From Campylobacterota bacterium (lineage in GTDB: Bacteria; Campylobacterota; Campylobacteria; Campylobacterales; Sulfurovaceae): a stretch of DNA of 9,429 nucleotides. The stretch's first letter is position 1, and the number at the start of each line of letters is the position of its first letter. Shown here piece by piece: positions 1 through 6,410 of this stretch. The notes under the pieces are model-generated. The model did not search any database. It was not told the origin of the DNA and saw only the letters and a program-made list of their open reading frames with translations. The stretch is taken from the NCBI GenBank assembly GCA_003646505.1, contig QMKT01000061.1:1-9429 (forward strand), given 5' to 3'. Both the position numbers and the translations under genes were made by a program.

Positions 1-1
1 C

Positions 2-253
2 ATGAAAACACAAACAACCATAAGAGTAGAAGAAACAAACTATCATAAAGCAAAAGAGATACTTGACCAAATGGGGTTGAGCTATTCTCAAGCTATAGGT
101 GTATTTAACAGTATGGTCGTAATGAATAAGGGACTACCTTTTGAAGTGAAGATACCAAGTAAAAAACTACAAAAGTCCATAAATTCTCTTGATGAAGGTA
201 ACACTGTAGAGTATGCAAGCGTAGAAGAGATGATGAAGGATTTAAAAGCTTGA
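2..253 (+). CDS. RelB/DinJ-family antitoxin
   Basis: This is probably the antitoxin of a type II toxin-antitoxin pair, which would bind and neutralise the toxin encoded directly downstream and repress their shared promoter. The 83-residue product opens with TTIRVEETNYHKAKEIL, the beta-strand/helix pattern of RelB/DinJ ribbon-helix-helix DNA-binding domains (about residues 4-50), including 'MGLSYSQAIGVF' and the 'GLPFEV' turn typical of DinJ relatives. The C-terminal part (about 55-83, ending VEEMMKDLKA) is charged and would be the toxin-wrapping segment. The ATG is at base 2, so its ribosome binding site and promoter lie outside the window, and an upstream in-frame start cannot be excluded. 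The stop codon TGA overlaps the toxin's TTG start (TTGA), a typical arrangement for such pairs. The family call is from motif recognition; the pairing is inferred from position. Confidence 0.82.
   Translation: MKTQTTIRVEETNYHKAKEILDQMGLSYSQAIGVFNSMVVMNKGLPFEVKIPSKKLQKSINSLDEGNTVEYASVEEMMKDLKA
236..240 (+). promoter_or_regulatory. Shine-Dalgarno for the toxin TTG start
   Basis: AAGGA lies inside the end of the antitoxin gene, nine bases before the TTG at 250. It decides the start: the toxin frame contains no internal methionine codon, so this well-spaced site plus the TTGA stop/start overlap makes TTG the only credible initiation codon. Confidence 0.7.
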
Positions 254-522
254 AATATAAACTTTCACGTGAAAATGGTTTTAAAAAAAGCTACAAGAAA
301 TTAAAACTATCTGATAAAGAAGAACAATCTTATATTAACATTATATATAAGCTCTTAAATGATGAAATACTTGAAGAAAAGTATAAAGACCATCAACTTA
401 AAGGTTCACTTGAAGCATTTAGAGAGTGTCATATCAAGCCAGACTTACTACTTATCTACCGTATCAAAAATAATACATTAGAACTAGTAGATATAGGCAG
501 TCATAGTGAACTTTTTAAGTAA
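250..522 (+). CDS. YafQ-like RelE-superfamily mRNA interferase toxin
   Basis: This is a likely ribosome-dependent endoribonuclease of the YafQ type, which cleaves mRNA in the ribosomal A site when the antitoxin is degraded. It has 90 residues, close to E. coli YafQ (92). The diagnostic core is present: YKDHQLKGS, FRECHIKPDLLLIYRI and GSHSELF. Set against E. coli YafQ recalled from memory, H48, H61, D65, H85 and F89 match the catalytic or substrate-contacting H50, H63, D67, H87 and F91. The positions matching W68 and R83 carry Leu66 and Asp81, so activity or cleavage preference could differ. Translation starts at TTG and is coupled to the antitoxin by a four-base overlap. The gene ends only six bases before lpxB, so readthrough from the module into lipid A synthesis is possible. 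The family call is strong; toxicity is inferred. Confidence 0.85.
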   Translation: MKYKLSRENGFKKSYKKLKLSDKEEQSYINIIYKLLNDEILEEKYKDHQLKGSLEAFRECHIKPDLLLIYRIKNNTLELVDIGSHSELFK

Positions 523-528
523 TCATCG

Positions 529-1575
529 ATGAAATTATTAGTCTCAGCCTTAGAACCCTCATCAAACCTCCATCTAAAAGAGGTACTTAAACATACACAA
601 GATGTAGAACTACTTGGTATCTTTGATAATACCATAAAAGAAGGTACGCCTCTTTATGATATATCTGAGATGGCCATTATGGGTGTGGTGGATGCACTTA
701 AGAAGTTACGATGGTTCTTTAAGGTGGCGGATGAGATGGTAGAACTTGCCGAGCACGCAGATAAAATACTCCTAATGGACTCTTCAGGCTTCAATCTACC
801 CCTTGCAAAAAAACTCAAAGAGGCTTATCCTGATAAAGAGATCATCTATTATATACTCCCACAAATTTGGGCCAGTCGTCCAAAACGTGCTAAAAAGTTG
901 GAACAGTACTGTGACAAACTACTTGGTATTTTACCCTTTGAGGTTGATTATTATCCTCAAGGAAAAGCACAGTATATTGGTCATCCTCTTTTAGATGAGA
1001 TAGAAGTAAGCCATGATATATCTTCAAATACTATTGCTTTTATGCCGGGGAGTAGAAAAAGTGAGATCAGCAGACTTTTACCTATCTTCAAAGAAGTACG
1101 TCGAAAACTTACCAACAAAAAAGCCCTACTCATCATACCAAGCAGCTTTTCACAAGAAAAAATAGCTTCACTCTACGGTGATATCTCTGAATTTGAAATA
1201 AGTACAGATACGCATAAAGTCTTGGCACAGTCAGAGTTTGCTTTCATCTGTTCAGGAACAGCCACACTAGAAGCTGCTCTGATAGGTGTGCCTTTTACTT
1301 TGGCTTATATCGCAAAAAAAGTAGACTTTTTCATAGGTACTAAACTACTTGGTATCACTCAAGTTGGATTGGCAAATATCATACTGACCAAATCTAATGG
1401 CACAACCTTACATAAGGAAATACTCCAGGAAGAAGTGACTGTTGAGAATTTACTCAAAGAGTATCATGATACTGATAGAAAGATATTTGCTAACAAAGCA
1501 AAAGAGTTAAGAGAGTATCTGGCTTATGGAAGTTCCCAGAATGTTGCTAAGATCATTATGGACAAATCATGTTAA
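529..1575 (+). CDS. lpxB: Lipid-A-disaccharide synthase
   Basis: LpxB is a GT-B fold glycosyltransferase (family GT19) that joins UDP-2,3-diacylglucosamine and lipid X into the beta-1,6 disaccharide of lipid A at the inner face of the cytoplasmic membrane. The 348-residue product is shorter than E. coli LpxB (382) but fits the Campylobacterota form. Visible landmarks are the N-terminal ALEPSSNLH motif (in place of the usual GEASGD), DSSGFN, LPQIWASRPKR, YIGHPLLD, the PGSRKSEI nucleotide-sugar motif (residues 173-180) and SGTATLEA (242-249) in the C-terminal donor-binding half. No convincing ribosome binding site precedes the ATG, which is six bases after the toxin stop, so coupling to upstream translation is plausible. 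The gene ends ...TCA TGT TAA; the ATGTTA within this end resembles the start of queH beyond the palindrome doublet. Nothing in the frame looks broken. Confidence 0.95.
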   Translation: MKLLVSALEPSSNLHLKEVLKHTQDVELLGIFDNTIKEGTPLYDISEMAIMGVVDALKKLRWFFKVADEMVELAEHADKILLMDSSGFNLPLAKKLKEAYPDKEIIYYILPQIWASRPKRAKKLEQYCDKLLGILPFEVDYYPQGKAQYIGHPLLDEIEVSHDISSNTIAFMPGSRKSEISRLLPIFKEVRRKLTNKKALLIIPSSFSQEKIASLYGDISEFEISTDTHKVLAQSEFAFICSGTATLEAALIGVPFTLAYIAKKVDFFIGTKLLGITQVGLANIILTKSNGTTLHKEILQEEVTVENLLKEYHDTDRKIFANKAKELREYLAYGSSQNVAKIIMDKSC

Positions 1576-1582
1576 ATGACAT

Positions 1583-1691
1583 CTCGTTCCCATGCTCTGC
1601 GTGGGAATTCTTACTTCAACTTGGTAAGCAAAACAATTCCCAATTTATCAAAATATCGTATATGCATTCCCACGTACAACGTGGGAACGAG
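1583..1691. repeat. Inverted palindrome doublet (REP/MITE-like)
   Basis: Two short hairpins stand in opposite orientation about 60 bases apart. The left, 1587-1607, is TTCCCATGC-TCT-GCGTGGGAA: nine pairs (one G-T) around a three-base loop. The right, 1667-1687, is TTCCCACGT-ACA-ACGTGGGAA: nine perfect pairs. Extended with CTCG/CGAG, the 25-base arms 1583-1607 and 1667-1691 are inverted copies agreeing at 21 of 25 positions. The AT-rich middle (1608-1666) has no recognisable gene. The motif CTCGTTCCCACGC...GCGTGGGAA is a widely seen intergenic repeat, often mis-called as small proteins starting MTSRSHALRGN, and a frame at 1576-1803 reads exactly that way. No transposase is present, so movement would need one in trans. 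The element fills nearly all of the lpxB-queH gap. Class assignment (REP doublet or MITE) is inference. Confidence 0.8.
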
Positions 1692-1705
1692 TCTGGCTGT
1701 GTTGT

Positions 1706-2785
1706 ATGCTAGTCCACATCTGCTGTTCGGTAGACAGCCATTATTTCTTGCAAAAACTCCAAGAAGAATACCCAAAAGAAAAACTCACAGGCTTTTTCTA
1801 TGACCCTAACATCCATCCCTATTCTGAATATTATTTGCGTCTGTTAGATGTCAAACGCTCATGTAAGATGTTAGATATAGACCTTATAGAAGGTGATTAT
1901 GATGTTGAGAATTGGCTCGATGCTGTGAGAGGTCTGGAACATGAACCTGAAAAAGGATCACGCTGTGCTGTATGTTTTGACAGACGATTTGAGGTTTCTG
2001 CTAAAAAAGCTGCTGAGTTGGGAGAAAACAGTTATACTTCCACCCTACTCACAAGTCCCAAAAAATCACTCAAACAATTGCAAGTTGCAGGTGATGCACT
2101 AGCACTACGTGAGGGTATAGCTTTTGTAGCTCCTGACTACCGTAAAGCTTCGGGCACACAAGAACAGAACATTTTAGCCAAAGAAGATGCACTCTACCGT
2201 CAAGACTACTGTGGATGCATGTTCGGACTCAACATCCAGCGTGACCAACAGTCTAAACTTGCAGATGAACTCTTTGTACCTATCTCAGGACAAGTACAAC
2301 CTGAATCCATAGAAGAACGTATAGAAATGTATGAGAAACGATGGAAGATGGAAGAACATGGTATACCACACAAGATCATAAAACAACGCTTTTTAAACTG
2401 GCGTTTAAGTATGGGACTTTTACGTGTACGCAAAGAAGTAGTACCTGCACATTTTTTACCCTATTCTACACTTAAAAATGAATATACACGCGGGAAGATA
2501 GAATACCATATAGGCAAAGTTCACCATATGAATCGTGATGAAGTACGTTTCATCACATTAGCATACTACAATGCTCTTCAAAGTACAGACTATACCTGTG
2601 TCCAAGAGCTCATCTATAACCCATGTTCTTTTAGTGAAGAAGTTGAACTACGTTCAAAACTGGGCGTAACTCCTTATGATCTATCTATCATTTTAGTGGT
2701 AGATAAAATACCTGAAAAGAAGATAGAAATCTTTTGTCAAAGCAAAACATACAGTGATGTTAAAGAGGTTTTAATCACACTTTAA
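1706..2785 (+). CDS. queH: Epoxyqueuosine reductase QueH, long form
   Basis: QueH (formerly DUF208) performs the last step of queuosine synthesis, reducing epoxyqueuosine to queuosine at the wobble position of GUN-anticodon tRNAs, as a non-homologous substitute for cobalamin-dependent QueG. The N-terminal catalytic part (about residues 1-180) shows the expected metal-site residues: the CC pair C6-C7 followed by D10, the CxxC C87/C90 (RCAVCFDRR), and YCGC with C169/C171. Other family signatures are GFFYDPNIHP, STLLTSPKKS and FVAPDYRKASG. Residues from about 185 to 359 form a long C-terminal extension, beginning with a charged helix-like stretch, that minimal QueH proteins lack; I recognise no domain in it. 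ATG 1706 is the only start in the open frame (the preceding in-frame stop is at 1625), and it gives the expected MLVHICC opening. No Shine-Dalgarno is visible before it; the upstream bases are the palindrome arm. Confidence 0.92.
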   Translation: MLVHICCSVDSHYFLQKLQEEYPKEKLTGFFYDPNIHPYSEYYLRLLDVKRSCKMLDIDLIEGDYDVENWLDAVRGLEHEPEKGSRCAVCFDRRFEVSAKKAAELGENSYTSTLLTSPKKSLKQLQVAGDALALREGIAFVAPDYRKASGTQEQNILAKEDALYRQDYCGCMFGLNIQRDQQSKLADELFVPISGQVQPESIEERIEMYEKRWKMEEHGIPHKIIKQRFLNWRLSMGLLRVRKEVVPAHFLPYSTLKNEYTRGKIEYHIGKVHHMNRDEVRFITLAYYNALQSTDYTCVQELIYNPCSFSEEVELRSKLGVTPYDLSIILVVDKIPEKKIEIFCQSKTYSDVKEVLITL

Positions 2786-2854
2786 ATACACGTATAAACC
2801 GATTTTTACCAACAATTCGGTAAAATAAGTGAATTTTCATACAAAGGTTTACTT
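2786..2854 (+). promoter_or_regulatory. queH-fabZ gap with possible promoter and hairpin
   Basis: This 69-base AT-rich gap contains a candidate -10 box TAAAAT (2821-2826) behind a T-rich stretch (2803-2807), a style common in Campylobacterota sigma-70 promoters, and a second candidate TATAAA (2793-2798). A small hairpin, TTTTACC 2804-2810 with GGTAAAA 2819-2825, overlaps the first box. It lacks a strong GC stem followed by T's, so it is a poor terminator candidate. AAAGG (2843-2847) is a well-spaced ribosome binding site for fabZ. A promoter for the fabZ-mreC run here is plausible but unproven. Confidence 0.35.
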
Positions 2855-3304
2855 ATGCTTTATAACGTTGTTGACATCCAAAATATTTTACCTCATAGAT
2901 ACCCATTTCTTTTAGTGGACAGAATTACAGAACTGAGAGCTGGTGAGTATATAGAAGGCCTTAAAAATGTTTCTATTTCTGAACCTGTCTTTCAGGGACA
3001 TTTTCCTGGTCATCCTATTTATCCAGGTGTCATGATCATCGAAGGTATGGCGCAAGCTGGTGGTGTACTTGCTTTTAAGAGTATGGATAATGCATCACAA
3101 GAAGAGATCGAAAACAAAGTCGTTTACTTTATGAGTATTGACAAAGCAAAGTTTCGTTCACCTGTAACACCTGGTGACCAACTGATTTATAAGATCAATG
3201 TTATTAAAAACAAAGGTCCTGTATGGCAACTTGATGCTAAAGCTTATGTAGATGACAAAATAGTCGCGCAAGCTGAGCTAAAAGCTATGATCGTAGATAA
3301 ATAA
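2855..3304 (+). CDS. fabZ: 3-hydroxyacyl-[ACP] dehydratase FabZ
   Basis: FabZ dehydrates 3-hydroxyacyl-ACP to trans-2-enoyl-ACP in the cytosolic type II fatty-acid synthesis cycle. The 149-residue hotdog-fold protein matches the usual length. It carries [13 protein letters not shown] near the N terminus, the catalytic stretch [12 protein letters not shown] with H49, and E63 in [10 protein letters not shown], the His/Glu pair that defines the active site. [14 protein letters not shown] is the other family signature. The neighbour lpxA competes for the same 3-hydroxyacyl-ACP substrate, so co-expression would balance phospholipid and lipid A synthesis; this pairing is a classic arrangement in Gram-negative bacteria. 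AAAGG seven bases upstream supports the start. The stop TAA overlaps the Shine-Dalgarno of lpxA, implying coupled translation. Confidence 0.97.
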   Translation: MLYNVVDIQNILPHRYPFLLVDRITELRAGEYIEGLKNVSISEPVFQGHFPGHPIYPGVMIIEGMAQAGGVLAFKSMDNASQEEIENKVVYFMSIDKAKFRSPVTPGDQLIYKINVIKNKGPVWQLDAKAYVDDKIVAQAELKAMIVDK

Positions 3305-3313
3305 AGGTCTAAT

Positions 3314-4096
3314 ATGTCTTTAATACATCCTTCTGCAGTCGTCGAAGACGGTGCTATCCTTGGAACAAATGTCTCTGTTGGCCCTTTTGCCTATATCGGC
3401 TCAAAGGTAAAAATAGGAGACAACACTACAGTTGCTTCTCATGCGGTGATAGAAGGTAAAACAACCATAGGCAAAAGCAACCGTATCTTTTCTCATTCTG
3501 CTGTAGGTACGATCCCTCAAGACCTGAAATTTGATGGCGAAGATGTAGAACTTATCATCGGAGACAACAACACCATCAGAGAATTTACCCTCCTTAACCC
3601 TGGAACTAAAGGTGGTGGTTCCATCACCAAGATAGGTAATGGAAACTTGCTGATGGGATATGTGCATTTAGGACATGATGTGATCCTTGGTGACCATTGT
3701 ATCTTAGCGAACGGTGCAACACTTGCCGGGCATGTTGAGCTTGGTGATCATGTCGTTATCGGTGGACTGACTCCCATACACCAGTTTGTACACATCGGTG
3801 ACTATGCAATGATAGGTGGGGCTTCTGCTCTGTCACAAGATATTCCACCGTTCTGTCTGGCTGAAGGTAACCGTGCTGTTTTACGTGGTCTTAACCTTAC
3901 TGGTATGCGAAGAAGTATGGAACGTGAAGAGATCAATGCACTTAAAGGTGCTTACAGAGAACTTTTTGAAGAAGGTAATCCGTTACAGGATGTGGCGCAA
4001 AGCCTTTTAGAAACAACCACATCATCTAAAGTAAAAATACTTTGTGAATTTGTTAAGACCTCAAAAAGAGGCATTCCTTTTAAAAGGACAAAATAA
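3314..4096 (+). CDS. lpxA: UDP-N-acetylglucosamine acyltransferase LpxA
   Basis: LpxA transfers a 3-hydroxyacyl chain from ACP to the 3-OH of UDP-GlcNAc, the first committed step of lipid A synthesis in the cytoplasm. The 260 residues match the family (E. coli 262). The first two thirds are hexapeptide repeats building a left-handed beta helix (for example SAVVEDGAILGTNVSVGPFA, with I/L/V every sixth residue). The catalytic histidine is H121 in VHLGHDV, equivalent to E. coli H125. The signatures CILANGATLAGHVELGDHVVIGG and HQFVHIGDYAMIGG are present, followed by QDIPPF and a helical C-terminal domain from about residue 195. Its start has AAAGG six bases upstream, overlapping the fabZ stop. 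The acyl-chain length preference cannot be read from the sequence with confidence. Confidence 0.97.
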   Translation: MSLIHPSAVVEDGAILGTNVSVGPFAYIGSKVKIGDNTTVASHAVIEGKTTIGKSNRIFSHSAVGTIPQDLKFDGEDVELIIGDNNTIREFTLLNPGTKGGGSITKIGNGNLLMGYVHLGHDVILGDHCILANGATLAGHVELGDHVVIGGLTPIHQFVHIGDYAMIGGASALSQDIPPFCLAEGNRAVLRGLNLTGMRRSMEREEINALKGAYRELFEEGNPLQDVAQSLLETTTSSKVKILCEFVKTSKRGIPFKRTK

Positions 4097-4125
4097 TATG
4101 ATGCAAAAAAATATAAGGATAGTAA

Positions 4126-5346
4126 ATGTCAACTAAAGAATGTAGCTTTTGTGCTGCTCCTGAGAGTGAAGAAAACCCTCTAATTGCAGGAGATAGTGCA
4201 TACATATGTTCAAACTGTGTTGTGTCTGCCTATAAGATCCTTTTTGGAGAAGAAGAGCAGGAAGAGAATTTCACTGAACTTGGTGCACATACACTATACA
4301 CACCTAAAGAGATCAATGCACTTCTTAATGAATATATCATCGGTCAGGATAATGCAAAGAAAACGCTTTCTGTTGCTGTTTATAATCACTATAAACGTAT
4401 CTTTAGAGATGAAGTTGAAGATGATACTCAAATTGCAAAATCAAATGTCCTTCTCATTGGACCTACAGGATCAGGTAAAACACTTTTGGCACAAACGATC
4501 GCCAGATTTTTAAATGTACCTATTGCTATTGCTGATGCTACAAACCTTACTGAGGCAGGATATGTGGGTGAAGATGTAGAGAACATCCTTACAAAACTTC
4601 TTATGGCTGCAGATGGTGACCCTGAGCGTGCAGAACAGGGTATCGTATTTATAGATGAAGTAGATAAAATTGCAAGAATGGGTGAAAACCGTTCTATTAC
4701 ACGTGATGTATCTGGAGAAGGTGTACAACAGGCTTTACTGAAACTCATTGAAGGTTCAGTGGTCAACATCCCGCCAAAAGGCGGGAGAAAACATCCTAAT
4801 CAGGATTTTATCCAAATTGATACATCAAATATTCTCTTCATCTGTGGTGGTGCGTTTGACGGTCTTAATGATATACTTAAGAGAAGACTTGGATCCAACA
4901 CTTTAGGTTTTGGTCAGGAAAAACGTTCTAAAAAAGAAGAAGAGAACCTACTTCACCTTGTAGAATCTGATGATTTAGTTCAATTTGGACTTATACCTGA
5001 ACTCATCGGGCGATTACATATCCTTGCAACACTGGGCGAAATTTCAAAAGAAGATATGGTACGTATCTTGGTGGAGCCTAAAAACTCTTTGGTCAAACAA
5101 TATAAAAAACTTTTTGATATTGATAATGTCAAACTTACGTTTGAAGAAGAGGCACTCTCGATCATTGCAGAAAAAGCAATCGACAGAAAAACCGGTGCTA
5201 GAGGCTTGCGTTCAATACTTGAGGAGATACTGCTTAATATCATGTATGAACTGCCAGAACTTGAAGGATATGAAGTGATCATTACACAAGAAGTAGTTGA
5301 GTCAGGGGCACAACCTTTGTACATCAAAAATAAAAAAACAGCGTAA
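4126..5346 (+). CDS. clpX: ATP-dependent Clp protease ATPase subunit ClpX
   Basis: ClpX is a hexameric AAA+ unfoldase that feeds tagged proteins to ClpP. The 406-residue product has the N-terminal C4 zinc-binding domain (C6, C9, C28, C31), Walker A GPTGSGKT (112-119), the pore loop GYVG (145-148), Walker B FIDEVDK with D177/E178, and the C-terminal sensor-2 region [13 protein letters not shown]. The ClpP-docking loop reads LGF at 260-262 where E. coli has IGF; this is a conservative variant and still predicts ClpP partnering. AAGGA at 4115-4119 supports the start, 29 bases after lpxA. ClpP itself is not in this window. Placement between lpxA and mreB appears to be standard for this phylum, so it reflects lineage gene order rather than a specialised role. 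Confidence 0.98.
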   Translation: MSTKECSFCAAPESEENPLIAGDSAYICSNCVVSAYKILFGEEEQEENFTELGAHTLYTPKEINALLNEYIIGQDNAKKTLSVAVYNHYKRIFRDEVEDDTQIAKSNVLLIGPTGSGKTLLAQTIARFLNVPIAIADATNLTEAGYVGEDVENILTKLLMAADGDPERAEQGIVFIDEVDKIARMGENRSITRDVSGEGVQQALLKLIEGSVVNIPPKGGRKHPNQDFIQIDTSNILFICGGAFDGLNDILKRRLGSNTLGFGQEKRSKKEEENLLHLVESDDLVQFGLIPELIGRLHILATLGEISKEDMVRILVEPKNSLVKQYKKLFDIDNVKLTFEEEALSIIAEKAIDRKTGARGLRSILEEILLNIMYELPELEGYEVIITQEVVESGAQPLYIKNKKTA

Positions 5347-5375
5347 GACATTAGTCAGAATAAAGGATAGTATAG

Positions 5376-6410
5376 ATGTTTAAAAAATTATTAGGAATGT
5401 TTTCCAACGATTTAGCGATTGACCTGGGAACAGCAAATACACTTGTACTTGTTAAAGGCCAAGGGATCTGTATTAATGAGCCTTCTGTCGTTGCAATTCA
5501 ATATGATAAACACGGACAACAGCGTATTTTGGCTGTGGGACAAGAAGCAAAAGACATGGTCGGTAAAACACCGGGTAACATCAAAGCGATCCGTCCTATG
5601 AAGGATGGTGGTATCGCAGACTTTGAAGTGACTGAAATGATGATCCGTTATTTCATTGAAAAAGCACACAAAAGAAAAGGATTTTTCTCTCCTCGTATTA
5701 TTATCTGTGTACCTTACGGTTTGACTCAGGTTGAAAGACGTGCTGTTAAAGACTCCGCTGAAAATGCAGGAGCACGCTATGTATACCTGATCGAAGAACC
5801 TATGGCAGCAGCTATTGGTGCTGGTATACCTGTCAAAGATCCAAATGGTAATCTTGTCGTTGACATTGGTGGAGGAACTACTGAAATTGGTGTAACATCT
5901 CTAGGTGGTCTTGTCCTTTCCAAGTCTATACGTGTTGCCGGAGATACTATTGATCAGGCTATTGTAGATTATATTAAAAAGAATTTCAACCTTCTTATTG
6001 GTGAGCGTATTGCTGAAGAGCTTAAGATCTCTATTGGTACAGCCATCCCATTAAAAGAAGAGTTAACAACGACCGTGCGTGGTAGAGATCAAGTAGAAGG
6101 TAGTCTTACTTCCATAGAGATCACTTCGGATCATATCAGGGCAGCAATGAAAGATGCTATTGAAGAGATCGCTGAAGCACTTAAACAGGTACTTGAGCAG
6201 ACTCCACCTGAACTTGCAGGAGATATCGTAGAAAATGGTATTGTACTCACCGGTGGTGGTGCACTGATCAGAGGATTGGATAAGTACCTTTCAGATATCG
6301 TAAAACTTCCTGTTTATATTGCTGAAGAACCACTGCTTGCTGTTGCCAAAGGTACAGGTATTGCACTAGATGAAATAGATATTCTCCAACAATTGGCATA
6401 TGAAGACTAG
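5376..6410 (+). CDS. mreB: Rod shape-determining actin homologue MreB
   Basis: MreB is a bacterial actin that forms membrane-bound filaments guiding lateral cell-wall synthesis by the elongasome (RodA, PBP2, MreC, MreD). The 344 residues match the usual length. The actin-fold ATP site is complete: phosphate 1 loop AIDLGTANT near residue 15, phosphate 2 loop VVDIGGGTTEIGV, and the adenosine motif VLTGGGALIRGLDKYL. EEPMAAAIGAG is another family signature. The N-terminal MFKKLLGMF is short and amphipathic, suited to membrane attachment. AAAGGA (5362-5367) lies eight bases before the ATG. The 3' end overlaps mreC by 11 bases, implying translational coupling and balanced output of the pair. Confidence 0.98.
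   Translation: MFKKLLGMFSNDLAIDLGTANTLVLVKGQGICINEPSVVAIQYDKHGQQRILAVGQEAKDMVGKTPGNIKAIRPMKDGGIADFEVTEMMIRYFIEKAHKRKGFFSPRIIICVPYGLTQVERRAVKDSAENAGARYVYLIEEPMAAAIGAGIPVKDPNGNLVVDIGGGTTEIGVTSLGGLVLSKSIRVAGDTIDQAIVDYIKKNFNLLIGERIAEELKISIGTAIPLKEELTTTVRGRDQVEGSLTSIEITSDHIRAAMKDAIEEIAEALKQVLEQTPPELAGDIVENGIVLTGGGALIRGLDKYLSDIVKLPVYIAEEPLLAVAKGTGIALDEIDILQQLAYED

Noticed and set aside
604..1350. The string ACTACTTGGTAT recurring three times in lpxB
   Set aside because: It encodes separate Leu-Leu-Gly-Ile stretches in different structural elements; common codon use explains it.
1576..1803. A 75-codon open frame starting MTSRSHALRGN between lpxB and queH
   Set aside because: It reads through both palindromes and then out of frame into queH. 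The opening is the well-known spurious translation of this repeat, so it is not a gene.
2798..2825. Two overlapping small stems (ACCGA/TCGGT and TTTTACC/GGTAAAA) before fabZ, like an alternative-fold switch
   Set aside because: The stems are only 5 and 7 pairs, the leader is short and no ligand-binding core is visible; a riboswitch is not supported.
2869..2895. TTGACA followed by AT-rich sequence inside the start of fabZ, looking like a -35 box
   Set aside because: It lies within coding sequence, no good -10 box follows at proper spacing, and this phylum rarely uses a TTGACA -35.
4098..4136. A 12-codon ATG-initiated frame in the lpxA-clpX gap overlapping the clpX start
   Set aside because: It has no ribosome binding site of its own and no regulatory peptide character; it is likely chance in AT-rich DNA.
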